Positions 5,772-7,199 of a stretch of 7,199 nt of DNA are shown one piece after another; positions within the stretch are counted from its first letter, which is position 1, and the number at the start of each line of letters is the position of its first letter. The translations under genes and the position numbers were made by a program. Source of the DNA: Gammaproteobacteria bacterium (GTDB lineage: Bacteria; Pseudomonadota; Gammaproteobacteria; Arenicellales; DRJH01). The stretch is taken from positions 1 through 7,199 of the forward strand of contig DRJH01000346.1 of the NCBI GenBank assembly GCA_011052285.1, written 5' to 3'. Under the pieces are notes generated by a model. The model was not told the origin of the DNA and did not search any database. It was given only the letters and a program-made list of their open reading frames with translations.

Positions 5772-6815
5772 GTGAAGAATTTGGCATCTAAGAGCACGGC
5801 ATCGCTGGTCTATCCGGAGTTTCCAATACCGGCTCCTGGTGAGCGCTTCGAAGTGACTTCCGGAATCTTCTGGCTGCGCCTACCCTTGCCATTTGCATTG
5901 GACCACATCAACCTGTGGCTACTTCGAGATGGTCCGGATTGGTTACAGGTCGATACCGGGGTTGCCAGCGATATTGTGAAACAACACTGGCATAGCGTGC
6001 TAGCGAATCTGGGAGCAGGGCAGTTGCGACGCATTCTGGTTACCCATTTTCATCCCGATCATGTTGGTCTGGCCGGTTGGCTTGAACAGCAGACGGGTGC
6101 CAGCTTGTATATGAACCGAACAGAATGGTTGATGGCAAACTGGCTGCAGCAGGACCAGGCTGAGCGATTTTGCAAGCGGATGGCGGATTTTTTCCTCAGC
6201 CACGGCCTTGATGAGCAGCGTACAGAGGCTTTGCGAGAGCGAGGCAATGTCTATCGACAGTTGGTTAGTCCTCCACCGATGTCTTTTCACGACTTGAACG
6301 ATGGTGATGCTCTCGAAATCGACGGTCAATCCTGGCAGGTATTGATCGGCAAGGGCCATGCTCTCGAGCACGTCTGTTTGCACAACCCTGAACGTAAGAT
6401 TCTGCTGGCAGGTGACCAGATCCTGCCACAGATTTCACCCAATATCTCCTTATTGGCTAACCAACCCCATGCCGACCCCCTGGCAGATTATTTGGTTTCC
6501 CTGCAACAGTTTAGTGAATTCGATCCCGAGACGTTGGTGCTGCCGGCGCATGGAAGGCCTTTTTTTGGATTGCCTGGACGTGCCCATGATTTGCTCGATC
6601 ATCACCAGCAACGTCTACAGCGTTTGCAACAGGCCTGTCAGCAACCACAAACTGCTGCTGATCTGCTGCCGATCCTGTTTGCTCGGCCACTGGATGCCCA
6701 CCAAATTATTTTTGCCATGAGCGAATGTCTGGCGCATCTGCGCTATCTACAATCTCAAAATCGAATCGACTGCGAGTTGAGAAAGCAAAATACCTGGTTC
6801 TACACCATAACCTAG
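5772..6815 (+). CDS. MBL-fold metallo-hydrolase
   Basis: A 347-residue metallo-beta-lactamase-fold protein with a full set of metal ligands: THFHPDH (91-97; His92, His94, Asp96, His97), His196 in GKGHALEH, Asp215 in AGDQILP, and His260 in PAHG. The N-terminal signature LPFALDHINLWLL (39-51) and LQVDTG (58-63) match the proteobacterial branch annotated as MBL-fold hydrolase. The part after about residue 265 is helical and resembles the C-terminal winged-helix-like extension of LACTB2/glyoxalase II-like members. There is no signal peptide, so it should be cytoplasmic. The substrate is unknown; a thioester or similar hydrolysis is typical of relatives. The start is uncertain: GTG 5772 lies 6 bp after an in-frame TAG (5763-5765) and has no clear Shine-Dalgarno sequence, and TTG 5781 is an alternative. 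The stop codon lies inside direct repeat copy 2. glyA follows after 75 bp. Confidence 0.9.
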   Translation: MKNLASKSTASLVYPEFPIPAPGERFEVTSGIFWLRLPLPFALDHINLWLLRDGPDWLQVDTGVASDIVKQHWHSVLANLGAGQLRRILVTHFHPDHVGLAGWLEQQTGASLYMNRTEWLMANWLQQDQAERFCKRMADFFLSHGLDEQRTEALRERGNVYRQLVSPPPMSFHDLNDGDALEIDGQSWQVLIGKGHALEHVCLHNPERKILLAGDQILPQISPNISLLANQPHADPLADYLVSLQQFSEFDPETLVLPAHGRPFFGLPGRAHDLLDHHQQRLQRLQQACQQPQTAADLLPILFARPLDAHQIIFAMSECLAHLRYLQSQNRIDCELRKQNTWFYTIT

Positions 6816-6825
6816 GAGGCTGTCC
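6806..6825 (+). repeat. Direct repeat copy 2, overlapping the MBL stop codon
   Basis: CATAACCTAGGAGGCTGTCC matches copy 1 at 5449-5467 except for one extra C. The MBL gene's final codons and its TAG (6813-6815) are inside the repeat, so the last residues of the protein may be supplied by the repeat. Confidence 0.6.
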
Positions 6826-6833
6826 CCGGACAG
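6820..6833. repeat. Short inverted repeat just after the MBL gene
   Basis: CTGTCC-CC-GGACAG is a perfect 6-bp inverted repeat beginning inside direct repeat copy 2. No T-run follows, so evidence for a terminator is weak. It resembles small REP-like palindromes near gene ends. Confidence 0.4.
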
Positions 6834-6876
6834 ATTCGTGGTTACCGATTTGCCAACATACTGATAGAGAAACACT

Positions 6877-6882
6877 GGAGGG
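6877..6882 (+). promoter_or_regulatory. glyA ribosome binding site
   Basis: GGAGGG lies 8 nt before ATG 6891, a strong and well-spaced site that fixes the glyA start. No convincing promoter was seen in the 75 bp between the MBL gene and glyA. Confidence 0.75.
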
Positions 6883-6890
6883 TACAGCAG

Positions 6891-7199
6891 ATGTACAGCT
6901 ATGATGACCGTATTGAGGGCTTTGATGATGAGCTTTGGGCCGCTATGTGCCATGAGGAGCAGCGGCAGGAGGAGCACATCGAACTGATTGCCTCGGAAAA
7001 CTATGCCAGTCCGAGGGTGTTGGAAGCACAAGGTTCAGTTTTGACCAATAAATATGCGGAAGGCTATCCGGGTCGGCGTTATTACGGCGGCTGTGAATAT
7101 GTCGATGTGGCCGAGCAATTGGCCATTGATCGAGCCAAACAGCTATTCGGTGCAGATTATGCCAACGTGCAGCCACACTCAGGCTCCCAGGCTAACGCG
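6891..7199 (+). CDS. glyA: Serine hydroxymethyltransferase (GlyA), N-terminal 103 codons, cut by the window end
   Basis: GlyA is the PLP-dependent enzyme that converts serine and tetrahydrofolate to glycine and 5,10-methylene-tetrahydrofolate, the main source of one-carbon units, in the cytoplasm. The visible 103 residues carry the family hallmarks: HIELIASENY (29-38, with Ser35), TNKYAEGYPGRRYYGGCEY (52-70, with Tyr55, Glu57 and Tyr65 of the active site), and QPHSGSQAN (94-102, with the Ser97-Gly-Ser99 loop that binds the PLP phosphate). Numbering coincides with that of E. coli GlyA, which supports ATG 6891 as the start. The PLP lysine and the C-terminal domain lie beyond the window. The sequence resembles GlyA of gammaproteobacteria. 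The gene is on the same strand as the MBL gene, 75 bp downstream of it. Confidence 0.97.
   Translation, partial: MYSYDDRIEGFDDELWAAMCHEEQRQEEHIELIASENYASPRVLEAQGSVLTNKYAEGYPGRRYYGGCEYVDVAEQLAIDRAKQLFGADYANVQPHSGSQANA

Noticed and set aside
6000..6383. Minus-strand frame of 127 codons inside the MBL gene
   Set aside because: It overlaps the metal-binding core of the MBL protein and has no family features.
6816..6890. Glycine or other riboswitch before glyA
   Set aside because: The interval is only 75 bp and shows just one 6-bp inverted repeat; there is no multi-helix aptamer architecture.

Overview
The window reads as chromosomal DNA from a gammaproteobacterium of moderate GC content. This rests on the GlyA N-terminus and the glyA-adjacent metallo-beta-lactamase-fold protein, both of which look like those of the Pseudomonas/Marinobacter side of the class. 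The genus cannot be fixed from the sequence alone. All convincing genes lie on the + strand.

Region 1 (1-4826) is the 3' part of a type I restriction-modification operon carrying accessory genes. In order: the last codons of an unidentified upstream gene (possibly RhuM-like), a Fic-domain protein, the complete type I restriction subunit HsdR, and a YgjP/DUF45-type zinc metallopeptidase. The first two genes overlap by 8 bp, fic and hsdR are 4 bp apart, and the peptidase starts 32 bp after hsdR with a nine-codon mini-ORF bridging the gap. The arrangement fits one polycistronic unit. HsdR is the motor-nuclease of the restriction complex. The modification and specificity genes (hsdM, hsdS) are not in the window and would be expected upstream. 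Fic (nucleotidyl transfer to target proteins) and the peptidase are probable accessory functions whose targets cannot be told from sequence.

Region 2 (4827-5771) has no intact gene. It starts with a decayed 3' end of pbpC (penicillin-binding protein 1C), apparently frameshifted and without its catalytic domains. An extended -10 promoter with an upstream dyad follows, then about 300 bp of structured noncoding DNA with hairpins and two short tandem duplications. It looks like an island boundary or an insertion remnant.

Region 3 (5772-7199) returns to ordinary chromosome: a complete MBL-fold hydrolase, then the first 103 codons of glyA (serine hydroxymethyltransferase). A 19/20-bp direct repeat lies both upstream of the MBL gene and over its stop codon, bracketing about 1.36 kb. 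This suggests that the segment was inserted or duplicated between the orphan promoter and glyA.

No wholly new system is demonstrated. The least explained parts are the fic/peptidase-decorated restriction operon, the dyad over the peptidase start codon, and the repeat-bracketed structured segment before glyA.
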